Origin: Streptomyces avermitilis MA-4680 = NBRC 14893
Lineage (GTDB): Bacteria; Actinomycetota; Actinomycetes; Streptomycetales; Streptomycetaceae
Direction of reading: 5' to 3'
Length of the DNA: 64,000 bases
NCBI RefSeq assembly: GCF_000009765.2
Contig: NC_003155.5
Span: 6,262,001 to 6,326,000, forward strand
The position numbers and the translations under genes were made by a program. This document shows, one piece after another, positions 8,890-18,259 of the stretch. Positions within the stretch are counted from its first letter, which is position 1; the number at the start of each line of letters is the position of its first letter. The notes below the pieces were generated by a model that worked only from the letters and a program-made list of their open reading frames with translations, was not told the origin of the DNA and ran no database searches.

Positions 8890-9177
8890 ATGGCCATCGA
8901 GGTCCGCATCCCCACCATCCTCCGCACCTACACCGACGGTGCGAAGGCCGTAGACGGCACCGGTGAGACCCTCGCCGAGCTGTTCACCGACCTCGACACC
9001 CGCCACGCGGGCATCAGGGCCCGCATCGTCGACGAGGAGAAGGGCGGCGAGCTGCGCCGCTTCGTCAACGTCTACCTGAACGACGAGGACGTCCGCTTCC
9101 TGGACGGCATCAGCACCAAGCTCACCGACGGCGACAACGTGACGATCCTGCCGGCCGTGGCCGGCGGCATGGTCTGA
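8890..9177 (+). CDS. cysO: MoaD/ThiS-family sulfur carrier CysO
   Basis: 95 aa ubiquitin-like fold (MAIEVRIPTILRTYTDG at the N-terminus, VTILPAVAGGMV at the C-terminus). In the family the C-terminal GlyGly is converted to a thiocarboxylate that donates sulfur to CysM. Here GlyGly is masked by Met-Val, so processing is needed before activation; the Mec-like JAMM protease next door is the obvious candidate. AGGAG lies 8-9 nt upstream of the ATG. cysM starts 17 nt downstream. Confidence 0.93.
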   Translation: MAIEVRIPTILRTYTDGAKAVDGTGETLAELFTDLDTRHAGIRARIVDEEKGGELRRFVNVYLNDEDVRFLDGISTKLTDGDNVTILPAVAGGMV

Positions 9178-9194
9178 TCGGCCGCTGATCAGCG

Positions 9195-10145
9195 ATGCGC
9201 TACGACTCCCCGCTCGCCGCGGTGGGCAACACCCCTCTGGTGCGCCTGCCGCGGCTCTCGCCGTCCGAGGACGTGCGGATCTGGGCCAAGCTGGAGGACC
9301 GCAACCCGACGGGCTCGGTCAAGGACCGCCCCGCGCTCCACATGATCGAACAGGCCGAGAAGGACGGGCGGCTGACACCGGGCTGCACGATCCTGGAGCC
9401 GACGAGCGGCAACACGGGCATCTCGCTCGCCATGGCGGCCAAGCTCAAGGGCTACCGCATCGTGTGCGTGATGCCGGAGAACACCTCGCAGGAGCGCCGT
9501 GACCTGCTGGGCATGTGGGGCGCCGAGATCGTCTCCAGCCCGGCGGCCGGCGGCTCCAACACGGCGGTCCGTGTCGCCAAGGAACTGGCGGCCGAGCACC
9601 CGGACTGGGTGATGCTCTACCAGTACGGCAACCCGGACAACGCGGGCGCGCACTACGCGACCACCGGGCCCGAGATCCTCGCCGACCTGCCCTCCGTCAC
9701 CCACTTCGTCGCCGGCCTCGGCACCACCGGCACGCTGATGGGCGTGGGCCGTTACCTGCGCGAGCAGAAGCCGGACATCAAGATCGTCGCCGCCGAGCCG
9801 CGCTACGACGACCTGGTGTACGGCCTGCGGAACCTGGACGAGGGCTTCGTCCCCGAGCTGTACGACGCGTCGGTGCTGACCACCCGCTTCTCCGTCGGCT
9901 CCGCGGACGCGGTGACCCGCACCCGGGAGCTGCTCCAGCAGGAGGGCATCTTCGCGGGCGTCTCCACGGGCGCGGCGCTGCACGCGGCGATCGGCGTGGG
10001 CAACAAGGCGGTCAAGGCGGGGGAGACGGCGGACATCGTCTTCGTGGTCGCGGACGGCGGCTGGAAGTACCTGTCGACGGGCGTCTACACCGCGGCCACG
10101 ACAGAAGAGGCGATCGCGACGCTTCAGGGACAACTCTGGGCGTGA
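9195..10145 (+). CDS. cysM: PLP-dependent cysteine synthase CysM (CysO-dependent type)
   Basis: 316 aa fold-type II PLP enzyme. Lys43 in TGSVKDRP forms the Schiff base, SGNTG binds substrate, and AGLGTTGTLMG is the phosphate-binding loop. In the mycobacterial homologue O-phosphoserine plus CysO thiocarboxylate gives CysO-cysteine, then cleaved by Mec. Co-location with cysO and mec supports the CysO-dependent class over classical CysK. Short spacing to cysO suggests co-transcription. Confidence 0.93.
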   Translation: MRYDSPLAAVGNTPLVRLPRLSPSEDVRIWAKLEDRNPTGSVKDRPALHMIEQAEKDGRLTPGCTILEPTSGNTGISLAMAAKLKGYRIVCVMPENTSQERRDLLGMWGAEIVSSPAAGGSNTAVRVAKELAAEHPDWVMLYQYGNPDNAGAHYATTGPEILADLPSVTHFVAGLGTTGTLMGVGRYLREQKPDIKIVAAEPRYDDLVYGLRNLDEGFVPELYDASVLTTRFSVGSADAVTRTRELLQQEGIFAGVSTGAALHAAIGVGNKAVKAGETADIVFVVADGGWKYLSTGVYTAATTEEAIATLQGQLWA

Positions 10146-10210
10146 CCACACGCTTCGACAGCGGGCCGGGGCTGAGACCTTCAGTCCCGGCCGAGCTGTC
10201 GGCGCCGCGT

Positions 10211-10280
10211 CCTCAGCCTTCTGACAGCGGCCTCAGCCGTCTGACCGCGGTCTCGCCCCACTGACCGCCGTCTCACCCCG
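10211..10280. repeat. 20-bp tandem repeats at the 3' end of the MazF-like gene
   Basis: Units at 10211-10230, 10231-10250 and 10251-10270, with a partial unit at 10271-10280 that contains the MazF-like stop codon (10273-10275). Confidence 0.75.
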
Positions 10281-10719
10281 CCAAATACCGCACCTGATCC
10301 CACAGCACCGGATCCACCACCCCCACCCGCCGGCGGAACTCCCGCAGCGGAACGTCCCGCAGCTCGTCCGTCTCCAGGAAGCTCGCCCTCCCATGGGCGT
10401 CGCCCACGGCCCCCGGTGGCAGCGGGATCACGCCCGCCCGCTCGTCGTGGTACTTGCTGGTGATCTTCGCGACCGTCGCCCGGCCGCCCCGCACCGCCAG
10501 CACCAGACAGGGCCGGTCCTTGACGCCGGCCCCTTCCTCGTAGGGCACGTTCGCCCACCAGATCTCGGCGGGCTGCGGCCGCCCGGGCGCGCCCGGATGC
10601 CCCGGCGGACGCGTACGCCCGGACGGCCTGCGCCCGCGGCGCCCCCAGCCGTCGACGAGCGTCGCGACGAGCGCGAGCAGCACCACCGCCGCCAGCGCCA
10701 GCCACCATGACGTGTCCAT
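10273..10719 (-). CDS. Membrane-anchored PemK/MazF-like protein
   Basis: 148 aa: one N-terminal membrane helix (about residues 6-24), a Pro/Arg-rich linker, then a PemK/MazF-like domain from PAEIWWANVPY through DRPCLVL and HDERAG to the C-terminus. MazF proteins are endoribonucleases, but no antitoxin gene is adjacent and the membrane anchor is unusual, so a classical toxin-antitoxin role is doubtful. Found in this position next to cysM in streptomycetes, from memory. Confidence 0.75.
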   Translation of the reverse strand: MDTSWWLALAAVVLLALVATLVDGWGRRGRRPSGRTRPPGHPGAPGRPQPAEIWWANVPYEEGAGVKDRPCLVLAVRGGRATVAKITSKYHDERAGVIPLPPGAVGDAHGRASFLETDELRDVPLREFRRRVGVVDPVLWDQVRYLAG

Positions 10720-10726
10720 ACGGACG

Positions 10727-10732
10727 ACGGTA
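10727..10732 (-). promoter_or_regulatory. -10 box (TACCGT) for the MazF-like gene
   Basis: On the minus strand, 7 nt before the ATG at 10719, with no Shine-Dalgarno; probably leaderless. Confidence 0.5.
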
Positions 10733-10993
10733 CCGGCGCGTACGTCCCACCGCCCGCCCTATCCGCATTACCCGTCGGCGGCTCCGGCGCACGCGTGTGC
10801 GTTTCCGGTCCAGCCGAACCGGTGACACCACAGGTGAGTTCGCCCACAACGGCCCCTGGCGGAGGAGCGAGCCGCCCTTTTGCGCCTTACGCTCGACGGA
10901 CCGCACGACCCCTGTTTTCGCGTGCCCGCCCCCTGTATCCGCCCCCTGAATCTGCTCTCTGCATTTCCTGTCAGCGCGGAGGTTCCAGCTCTC

Positions 10994-11746
10994 ATGAAGC
11001 TCACCGTCGTCGGCTGCTCGGGGTCGTTCCCGTCCGCGGAATCGGCCTGCTCGAGCTACCTCGTAGAGGCCGACGGCTTCCGGCTGCTCCTCGACATGGG
11101 CAACGGCGCCCTCGGCGAGTTGCAGCGCCACTGCGGTCTCTACGACCTCGACGCGATCTTCCTCAGCCATCTGCACGCCGACCACTGCATCGACATGTGC
11201 GCGTACTTCGTCGCGCGCTACTACCGTCACGACGGCGGCCGCTGCGCCCCGATCCCGGTCTACGGACCCGAGGGCACGGAACAGCGGCTGACCACCGCGT
11301 ACGCGGACACTCCTTCCGCCTCCTCGATGAGCGAGGTCTTCGACTTCCACACGGTGAAGCCGAGCACGTTCGACATCGGCCCCTTCACCGTGCACACCGA
11401 GAAGGTGCGGCACCCCGTGGAGGCGTACGCCATCCGCATCGAACACGGCGGCCGCTCCCTGACCTACTCCGGGGACACGGGCGTGACCGGGGCCCTCGAC
11501 GAACTCGCCCGGGACACCGACCTGTTCCTGTGCGAGGCCGCGTTCACGCACGGCAAGGAGAGCATCCCGGACCTGCACCTCAACGGCCGCGAGGCAGGCG
11601 AGACCGCCACCCGCGCCGGTGCCCGCCGCCTGGTCCTGACCCACATCCCCCCGTGGACGGACCCCCAGGTGAACCTCGCCGACGCCCGCGAGACGTTCAC
11701 CGGTCCTGTGGAGCTGGCGGCGCCCCGGCTGTCGTACGAGATCTGA
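10994..11746 (+). CDS. MBL-fold metal-dependent hydrolase
   Basis: 250 aa. The metal site H59-x-H61-x-D63-H64 is in LSHLHADHCID, with later metal ligands in YSGDTG and LTHIPPW. It resembles RNase Z-like/cAMP-phosphodiesterase-like MBL proteins but lacks an obvious exosite arm. ATG 10994 is selected because GGAGG lies about 12 nt upstream and the MKLTVVGCSGS start is typical. Substrate unknown. Confidence 0.88.
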   Translation: MKLTVVGCSGSFPSAESACSSYLVEADGFRLLLDMGNGALGELQRHCGLYDLDAIFLSHLHADHCIDMCAYFVARYYRHDGGRCAPIPVYGPEGTEQRLTTAYADTPSASSMSEVFDFHTVKPSTFDIGPFTVHTEKVRHPVEAYAIRIEHGGRSLTYSGDTGVTGALDELARDTDLFLCEAAFTHGKESIPDLHLNGREAGETATRAGARRLVLTHIPPWTDPQVNLADARETFTGPVELAAPRLSYEI

Positions 11747-11772
11747 CACCCGTAGCGCCCCGCACGCACGAG

Positions 11773-11802
11773 AAGGCCCCCGGAGAATCCTCCGGGGGCC
11801 TT
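11773..11802. terminator. Bidirectional terminator between the MBL gene and nagE2
   Basis: Perfect 13-bp stem (11773-11785 with 11790-11802) and 4-nt loop between convergent genes. Confidence 0.88.
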
Positions 11803-11824
11803 CACGCGTGGCTGGTACGGGCTG

Positions 11825-13093
<1,269 letters not shown>

Positions 13094-13179
13094 AACTTCC
13101 TCCTGGGGATCCCCCCGGCCGGAGGCTGGGGGAGGGCAAGGCGCCGCCCAGGGGACAAAGAGGGGTGGGCGGGGGCCGA

Positions 13180-13195
13180 CGTGGTCTACACCACT
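13180..13195. promoter_or_regulatory. DasR-type dre operator 1 upstream of nagE2
   Basis: CGTGGTCTACACCACT matches the dre consensus A(C/G)TGGTCTAGACCA(C/G)T at 14 of 16 positions. Confidence 0.88.
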
Positions 13196-13196
13196 C

Positions 13197-13212
13197 AGTG
13201 GTGTAGACCTGT
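13197..13212. promoter_or_regulatory. DasR-type dre operator 2 upstream of nagE2
   Basis: AGTGGTGTAGACCTGT, a second dre one base after the first. Together the two form a perfect 13-bp inverted repeat. Confidence 0.85.
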
Positions 13213-13292
13213 TGTAGCACGGTGAAGGCTGGATAAGGAACCCGCGAATTTTGTGGCCTCGGCCATAGCGTGAGAACGTGCCCGATTCATGA

Positions 13293-13328
13293 CGAAGGCC
13301 CCCGGACCGGCAGGTCCGGGGGCCTTCG
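13293..13328 (-). terminator. Terminator after nagE1
   Basis: Perfect 16-bp stem (13293-13308 with 13313-13328) around a GGCA loop, 15 nt past the nagE1 stop, separating nagE1 from nagE2. Confidence 0.9.
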
Positions 13329-13342
13329 TGGCCGCCGCGGGA

Positions 13343-14629
13343 CTACGCCTTCGTGATGTCCTCGACCTCCTCCTCCGGCTCCCGCCCCGGAGTGGTGAGG
13401 TCGAACTTCGTGATCGCGAAACGGAAGATCGCGTAGTACACGGCCGCGAAGCACAGTCCGATCGGAACGATCGCCCACGGCTTGGTCGCCAGGTTCCAGT
13501 TGAGGACGTAGTCGATCAGCCCCGCCGAGAAACTGAAGCCGTCGTGCACACCCAGGCCCCACGTCACCGCCATCGAGACACCGGTCAGCAGGGCGTGGAC
13601 CGCGTAGAGCAGCGGGGCGGCGAACAGGAAGGAGTACTCGAGCGGTTCCGTGATGCCCGTGACGAAGGAGGTCAGAGCCACCGACAGCATCAGACCGCCG
13701 ACCTCCTTGCGACGGTTCGGCCGGGCGCAGTGCGTGATCGCCAGCGCGGCGGCCGGCAGCGCGAACATCATGATCGGGAAGAAGCCCGAGGTGAACTGGC
13801 CCGCGTTCGGGTCGCCCGCCAGGAACATGTTGATGTCACCGTGCACGACCTGCCCGTCCGGCTTGGTGTAACTGCCGAACTGGAACCAGATGGGCACGTT
13901 CAGGAACTGGTGCAGCCCCACGACCAGCAGTGCGCGGTTGGCGACGCCGAACACGCCCGCGCCCCAGGCGTCCAGGCCGTCCAGCCAGTCGCTGAAGTGC
14001 TCCAGCGCCGCACCGATCGGCGGCCAGACCCACAGGCACACCACGGCGAAGGCGACGGCGACGAACGCCATGATGATCGGCACGAGCCGCCGGCCGTTGA
14101 AGAAGCCGAGCCAGTCCACCAGCTTCGTACGGTGGTAACGCTGCCAGAGGAACGCGGCGAGCAGCCCCATCACGATGCCGCCGAAGACACCCGGATTCTG
14201 GTACGTGAACGCCACCATCGTGCCGTCGGCCGCCCGGCAGCCGGTGACCACCGCCTTCGCCCCGCTCGCGCAGTCCTGCGGGAACTGGCGCAGCACGTTG
14301 TAGTAGACGAGGAAGCCGGCGACCGCGGCGAGCGCCGTGGAACCGTCCGACTTCTTCGCCATGCCGATGGCGACGCCGACGCAGAACAGCAGCGGCAGGC
14401 CGAGCGAACCGTCGAGCAGCGCACTGCCCGCGCCCATCATCACCTTGGAGACATCGGTCCAGCCCAGCCCCTCGGGCCCGAACACGTTCGGCTGTCCCAG
14501 CTGGACGAGGAGACCCGCGGCCGGCAGCACGGCGATCGGCAGCTGAAGGCTGCGGCCCATCTTCTGCAGGCCCTGGAACAGGTGGCTCCAGCGGGGCCGG
14601 GCGGGCGCGGCGGCGCTGTCGGCACTCAT
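13343..14629 (-). CDS. nagE1: PTS permease EIIC, NagE1
   Basis: 428 aa, paralogous to nagE2 throughout (SFVTGITEPLEYSF, GFFPIMMFALPAAALAI). Membrane EIIC of the GlcNAc class without fused EIIA/EIIB. The large cysteine-containing loop (QDCASGAKAVVTGCR) between early helices is not seen in NagE2. ATG 14629 has GGGGAGGA upstream; an extended upstream frame lacks homology. Divergent from nagF, with a dre site in between that can control both. Confidence 0.9.
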   Translation of the reverse strand: MSADSAAAPARPRWSHLFQGLQKMGRSLQLPIAVLPAAGLLVQLGQPNVFGPEGLGWTDVSKVMMGAGSALLDGSLGLPLLFCVGVAIGMAKKSDGSTALAAVAGFLVYYNVLRQFPQDCASGAKAVVTGCRAADGTMVAFTYQNPGVFGGIVMGLLAAFLWQRYHRTKLVDWLGFFNGRRLVPIIMAFVAVAFAVVCLWVWPPIGAALEHFSDWLDGLDAWGAGVFGVANRALLVVGLHQFLNVPIWFQFGSYTKPDGQVVHGDINMFLAGDPNAGQFTSGFFPIMMFALPAAALAITHCARPNRRKEVGGLMLSVALTSFVTGITEPLEYSFLFAAPLLYAVHALLTGVSMAVTWGLGVHDGFSFSAGLIDYVLNWNLATKPWAIVPIGLCFAAVYYAIFRFAITKFDLTTPGREPEEEVEDITKA

Positions 14630-14650
14630 GGGCGTCCTCCCCGCGTTTGG

Positions 14651-14692
14651 CGACCGTCCGACAGGTGGTGTAGACCAGTTGCCGGACGGTCG
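14651..14692. promoter_or_regulatory. dre operator nested in a 10-bp inverted repeat, nagE1/nagF promoter region
   Basis: GGTGGTGTAGACCAGT (14664-14679) is a close dre match. It is enclosed by a perfect inverted repeat CGACCGTCCG (14651-14660) and CGGACGGTCG (14683-14692). Confidence 0.82.
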
Positions 14693-14798
14693 TCGCGCTG
14701 TCGTGACGTCATCATTCGGCACCGGCACCATGACCGCTCGCGAAGATGGGCCAACTGTGGGTTACTGCGACAAAGCGGTTCGGATCAGGGAGTAGGAC

Positions 14799-15032
14799 AT
14801 GGCCACCAAGGCTGAGAAGATCGTTGCCGGGCTCGGCGGGATCGACAACATCGAAGAGGTCGAGGGCTGCATCACCCGGCTGCGTACCGAGGTCGTCGAC
14901 CCGAGCCTGGTCGACGAGGCCGCACTCAAGGCAGCCGGCGCGCACGGCGTGGTCAAGATGGGCACGGCCATCCAGGTCGTCATCGGCACGGACGCGGACC
15001 CGGTCGCCGCGGACATCGAAGACATGATGTGA
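14799..15032 (+). CDS. nagF: PTS EIIB component for N-acetylglucosamine
   Basis: 77 aa single EIIB domain. Cys24 in EVEGCITRLR is the phosphorylated residue, and the domain has the typical GGIDNI and GVVKMGTAIQVVIG blocks. It relays phosphate from EIIA-Crr (encoded elsewhere) to sugar bound by NagE2/NagE1. GGGAG lies 8-9 nt upstream of the ATG. Probably DasR-controlled through the site at 14664. Confidence 0.94.
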   Translation: MATKAEKIVAGLGGIDNIEEVEGCITRLRTEVVDPSLVDEAALKAAGAHGVVKMGTAIQVVIGTDADPVAADIEDMM

Positions 15033-15077
15033 GTCCGGCTCCGCGCCGGGCTCTCTGAACGCTCTCCACACTCATCG

Positions 15078-15108
15078 GGGGCCGCTTCCGGTAACCGGAG
15101 GCGGCCCC
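15078..15108 (+). terminator. Terminator after nagF
   Basis: 14-bp stem with one G-U pair and a 3-nt TAA loop (15078-15091 with 15095-15108). Confidence 0.82.
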
Positions 15109-15123
15109 TCACCCGTCTGCGGC

Positions 15124-15129
15124 TAGGCT
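15124..15129 (+). promoter_or_regulatory. -10 box (TAGGCT) of rph
   Basis: Seven nt before ATG 15137, no Shine-Dalgarno; probably leaderless. Confidence 0.6.
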
Positions 15130-15136
15130 CATCGGC

Positions 15137-15871
15137 ATGTCTCGAATCGACGGCCGCACGCCCGAACAGCTCCGCCCCATCACCATCGAGCGCGGCTGGA
15201 GCAAGCACGCCGAGGGCTCCGTCCTCGTCTCCTTCGGCGACACGAAGGTCTTCTGCACCGCCTCCGTCACCGAAGGCGTCCCGCGCTGGCGCAAGGGCAG
15301 CGGCGAAGGCTGGGTCACCGCCGAGTACTCCATGCTCCCGCGCGCCACCAACACCCGCGGCGACCGCGAGTCGGTCCGGGGCAAGATCGGCGGCCGTACG
15401 CACGAGATCAGCCGTCTGATCGGCCGCTCCCTGCGCGCGGTCATCGACTACAAGGCGCTCGGCGAGAACACGATCGTCCTCGACTGCGACGTCCTCCAGG
15501 CCGACGGCGGCACCCGCACGGCCGCGATCACGGGCGCGTACGTCGCCCTCGCCGACGCGGTCGCCTGGGCCCAGGGCCGCAAGCTCGTGAAGGCGGGCCG
15601 AAAGCCGCTCACCGGCACGGTCAGCGCGGTCTCGGTGGGCATCGTGGGCGGGGTGCCGTTGCTGGACCTCTGCTACGAGGAGGACGTGAAGGCCGACACC
15701 GACATGAACGTCGTCTGCACCGGCGACGGCCGCTTCGTCGAGGTCCAGGGCACCGCCGAGGCGGAACCCTTCGACCGCAAGGAGCTCAACGCCCTTCTCG
15801 ACCTGGCGGTTTCGGGCTGCGACGAACTGGCGGTGATCCAACGTGCGGCCCTGGAGGCAACCACACGCTGA
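15137..15871 (+). CDS. rph: Ribonuclease PH
   Basis: 244 aa, full length for the family. [15 protein letters not shown] opening, [12 protein letters not shown] and [15 protein letters not shown] are RNase PH signatures, and [15 protein letters not shown] carries the phosphate/metal-binding residues. Phosphate-dependent 3'-5' exonuclease that trims tRNA 3' ends. Separated from nagF by a terminator; a small lipoprotein gene and rdgB follow. rph-rdgB proximity is common in actinobacteria. Confidence 0.96.
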
Positions 15872-15895
15872 TCCTTCGCGTTCTTAAGGGTGCGG

Positions 15896-15916
15896 GCGCA
15901 CGGTCCAGCCGTGCGT
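15896..15916 (+). terminator. Possible hairpin after rph
   Basis: 8-bp stem with one wobble (15896-15903 with 15909-15916), 24 nt past the stop; no T tract. Confidence 0.4.
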
Positions 15917-15954
15917 CCGTCGACCACATCATGTCCAGGGGGAGGAACCGTTCC

Positions 15955-16347
15955 ATGGCCGCGCGCCACCGCCGCCGCACCGCCGCATTCGCCGTAGTCG
16001 CCGCACTCGTCGCCGTTCCGGCGGTCGTCGGCTGCGACGCCGTCAGCAAGGCTCTCGACTGCGTCCAGGCCGCCGACTCCATCGCCGACAGCGTCACCGA
16101 CCTCCAGCAGGCGGTGGAGAACGCGGCCGACGATCCGACACAGACCGACCAGTCCCTCGACGCCATAGAGAAGAACCTCGACAAGATCGGCGACAAGACC
16201 GACAACGCCGACGTCAACAAGGCGGTCGACGACCTCGAGAAGGCGGTCTCCAACGTCCGTGACGCCGTCAAGAACGGCGACGAGACCCCGGACATCAGCC
16301 CGGTCACCGACGCGGCGGGCGAACTGACGAAGGTGTGCACGCCGTAA
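15955..16347 (+). CDS. Putative lipoprotein, Asp/Lys-rich helical
   Basis: 130 aa. Basic N-terminus, hydrophobic stretch and a lipobox-like VVGC (Cys near residue 27) suggest a lipid-anchored exported protein. The mature part is acidic and predicted helical (repeated NLDKIGDKTDNADVNKAV-type segments), like a coiled coil. ATG 15955 is preferred over ATG 15931 because GGGGGAGGA lies at 15939-15947. Function not known; sits between rph and rdgB. Confidence 0.72.
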   Translation: MAARHRRRTAAFAVVAALVAVPAVVGCDAVSKALDCVQAADSIADSVTDLQQAVENAADDPTQTDQSLDAIEKNLDKIGDKTDNADVNKAVDDLEKAVSNVRDAVKNGDETPDISPVTDAAGELTKVCTP

Positions 16348-16368
16348 CGGGCACCTCCGCGAGGCCGG

Positions 16369-16374
16369 GATACT
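16369..16374 (+). promoter_or_regulatory. -10 box (GATACT) of rdgB
   Basis: Seven nt before ATG 16382 without a Shine-Dalgarno; leaderless start likely. Confidence 0.5.
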
Positions 16375-16381
16375 GGACCCC

Positions 16382-16984
16382 ATGACCCGTCTGATCCTCG
16401 CCACCCGCAACGCCGGAAAGATCACCGAACTGAGGGCGATCCTCGCCGACGCCGGTCTCACCCACGACCTCGTCGGCGCGGACGCGTACCCCGACATCCC
16501 CGACGTCAAGGAAACGGGCGTCACGTTCGCGGAGAACGCCCTCCTGAAGGCGCACGCCCTCGCCCGGGCCACCGGACTCCCGGCGGTCGCCGACGACTCG
16601 GGCCTGTGCGTGGATGTCCTGGGCGGCGCCCCCGGCATCTTCTCGGCCCGCTGGTCCGGCCGCCACGGCGACGACCGGGCCAACCTGGACCTGCTCCTGG
16701 CCCAGCTGTCCGACATCTCCGAGGCGCACAGGGGCGCCCACTTCGCGTGCGCGGCGGCCCTGGCCCTGCCGGACGGGACCGAGCGCGTGGTCGAGGGCCA
16801 ACTGAGGGGCACGCTCCGCCACACCCCGACGGGCACGAACGGCTTCGGCTACGACCCGGTCCTCCAGCCGGAGGGCGAGACGCGCACCTGCGCGGAGCTG
16901 TCGGCGGAGGAGAAGAACGCGATCAGCCACCGCGGCAAGGCGTTCCGGGAGTTGGTGCCGGTGGTGCGGGAGTTGTTGGGCTGA
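16382..16984 (+). CDS. rdgB: XTP/dITP diphosphatase (non-canonical purine NTP pyrophosphatase)
   Basis: 200 aa Ham1/RdgB family: ILATRNAGKITELRAIL binds nucleotide, ADDSGLCVDVLGGAPGIFSAR is the family signature, and GTNGFGYDPV and ISHRGKAFREL complete it. Removes inosine and xanthosine triphosphates from the nucleotide pool. Last gene before a bidirectional terminator shared with the convergent tRNA gene. Confidence 0.95.
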   Translation: MTRLILATRNAGKITELRAILADAGLTHDLVGADAYPDIPDVKETGVTFAENALLKAHALARATGLPAVADDSGLCVDVLGGAPGIFSARWSGRHGDDRANLDLLLAQLSDISEAHRGAHFACAAALALPDGTERVVEGQLRGTLRHTPTGTNGFGYDPVLQPEGETRTCAELSAEEKNAISHRGKAFRELVPVVRELLG

Positions 16985-16991
16985 GACACGA

Positions 16992-17021
16992 AGAGGGGCC
17001 GTCTCGTCGGACGGCCCCTCT
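16992..17021. terminator. Bidirectional terminator between rdgB and tRNA-Leu
   Basis: Perfect 12-bp stem (16992-17003 with 17010-17021), 6-nt loop, between convergent genes. Confidence 0.88.
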
Positions 17022-17029
17022 GGGTGTGT

Positions 17030-17112
17030 GCGGCCGATGGGATTCGAACCCACATGGGCGTAAAGCCCAGAGGCACCTAAAACCTCCGCTTATACCATTC
17101 AGCAACGGCCGC
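17030..17112 (-). tRNA. tRNA-Leu (anticodon UAG)
   Basis: Acceptor arms GCGGCCG and CGGCCGC pair over 7 bp. The anticodon loop TTTAGGT gives UAG, reading CUA/CUG. A long variable arm (TGGGC/GCCCA) marks a class II tRNA, and GGTTCGAATCC is the T-loop. CCA is not encoded. This is not the bldA UUA-decoding species. Confidence 0.95.
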
Positions 17113-17260
17113 GTGCGCCAGCCCATGCTACCGGTGATGCGGTGCTCGGCCATGGTCAACGGCGCTTTCCGCCACGGCACTACGTGTCGGTGATCGCGTG
17201 GCGGCCGCACGGCCTGTGGCCTCCGAAGGCGTCGGGTCCTCTTACGGTCCGGGCTGACCG

Positions 17261-18244
17261 CTAGGCGTCGGTACCCCGTGCCGTGGGGATGTCCGCCGCG
17301 GTCCGCCCGTCCCGGTACGGGGCCAGGAACGCGGTCAGCGCGGCCAGCATCGCCTCCGGGGTCTCCTCGGCGGGGTAGTGGCCGCACTCGGGGAGGACAA
17401 GGCTCTCCACGTCGTCGGCGGCAAGCTTCATCGTTTCGCTGACCGATGCGCCCATGTTCTCCGCTCCCCCGATCGCCAGGACGGGGAGGGACAGCCGTCG
17501 GGCCTGGCGCCGCTGGTTCTGCGCGATGGTCGTATCGAGCGCGCGGTAGAACTCGAAGCTGGACCGCAGGGCTTCCGGGTCGGCGGCGAGGATGCCGACG
17601 TAGTGCTGGACGGCGTGGTCGGGCAGCGGCTTCGCGGACTTCGTGGCGAACTGGCGGCCGAAGTAGAGATGTTCCCGTCCGCTGACCAACTGCTCGTTGA
17701 CGTCGGTGAGGCGGTTGAAGGCAAAGTGCCACAGGCGGTCGTTGGCCACCCGGCTGCCGAAGAGGGGCGGTGAGGGGGACAGTCCCGGGATCGCGGCCTC
17801 GGCGACGGCCAGGCGGTCGAGCCGGTCGGGGTGGTCCGCGGCCAGGGCATAGCCGGTCCACATCCCGACGTCGTGACCCACCATGGCGAAGCGCTGATGC
17901 CCGAGCGCGTCCATCAGCGCCACCATGTCGCGTGCGAGCGTGCCGGTGTCGTACCCGCCCAGGGGCTTGTCTGACAGCCCGACACCGCGCGGATCGACCG
18001 CGACGACCTGGAAGTCCTGAGCCAGCGCCGGCATCAGGAGGCGCCAGGCGTACCACGTCTGGGGCCAGCCGGCCAGCAACAGCAGCGCAGGTCCTTGGCC
18101 GCCGGTGACGGCGTGCAGGCGCAGTTCACCGGTGTCGACGTACCGGCTGGTGAAGGTTTCGGTGAATCGCGCCGGGAGGTTCGGCACCTGAGAGACGGAA
18201 CCGGGGCCTTCGGGCGTGGGCAGGTGGGTGGGCGGCAGATTCAT
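17261..18244 (-). CDS. Alpha/beta hydrolase, epoxide hydrolase-like
   Basis: 327 aa. GHDVGMW carries an Asp nucleophile (Asp125), LAGWPQTWYAWR corresponds to the oxyanion-hole HGWP region of epoxide hydrolases, and ECGHYPAEETPE contains the catalytic His. This set fits epoxide hydrolases/haloalkane dehalogenases rather than esterases. ATG 18244 starts the conserved region. Divergent from a TetR regulator with which it shares a large palindrome, so it is probably that regulator's target. Substrate unknown. Confidence 0.85.
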   Translation of the reverse strand: MNLPPTHLPTPEGPGSVSQVPNLPARFTETFTSRYVDTGELRLHAVTGGQGPALLLLAGWPQTWYAWRLLMPALAQDFQVVAVDPRGVGLSDKPLGGYDTGTLARDMVALMDALGHQRFAMVGHDVGMWTGYALAADHPDRLDRLAVAEAAIPGLSPSPPLFGSRVANDRLWHFAFNRLTDVNEQLVSGREHLYFGRQFATKSAKPLPDHAVQHYVGILAADPEALRSSFEFYRALDTTIAQNQRRQARRLSLPVLAIGGAENMGASVSETMKLAADDVESLVLPECGHYPAEETPEAMLAALTAFLAPYRDGRTAADIPTARGTDA

Positions 18245-18259
18245 GACCGCCACGCTAAC

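Noticed and set aside
17030..17112. bldA (tRNA-Leu UUA) or an integration site for a mobile element
   Set aside because: The anticodon is UAG, not UAA, and there is no integrase gene or duplicated tRNA 3' end near it.
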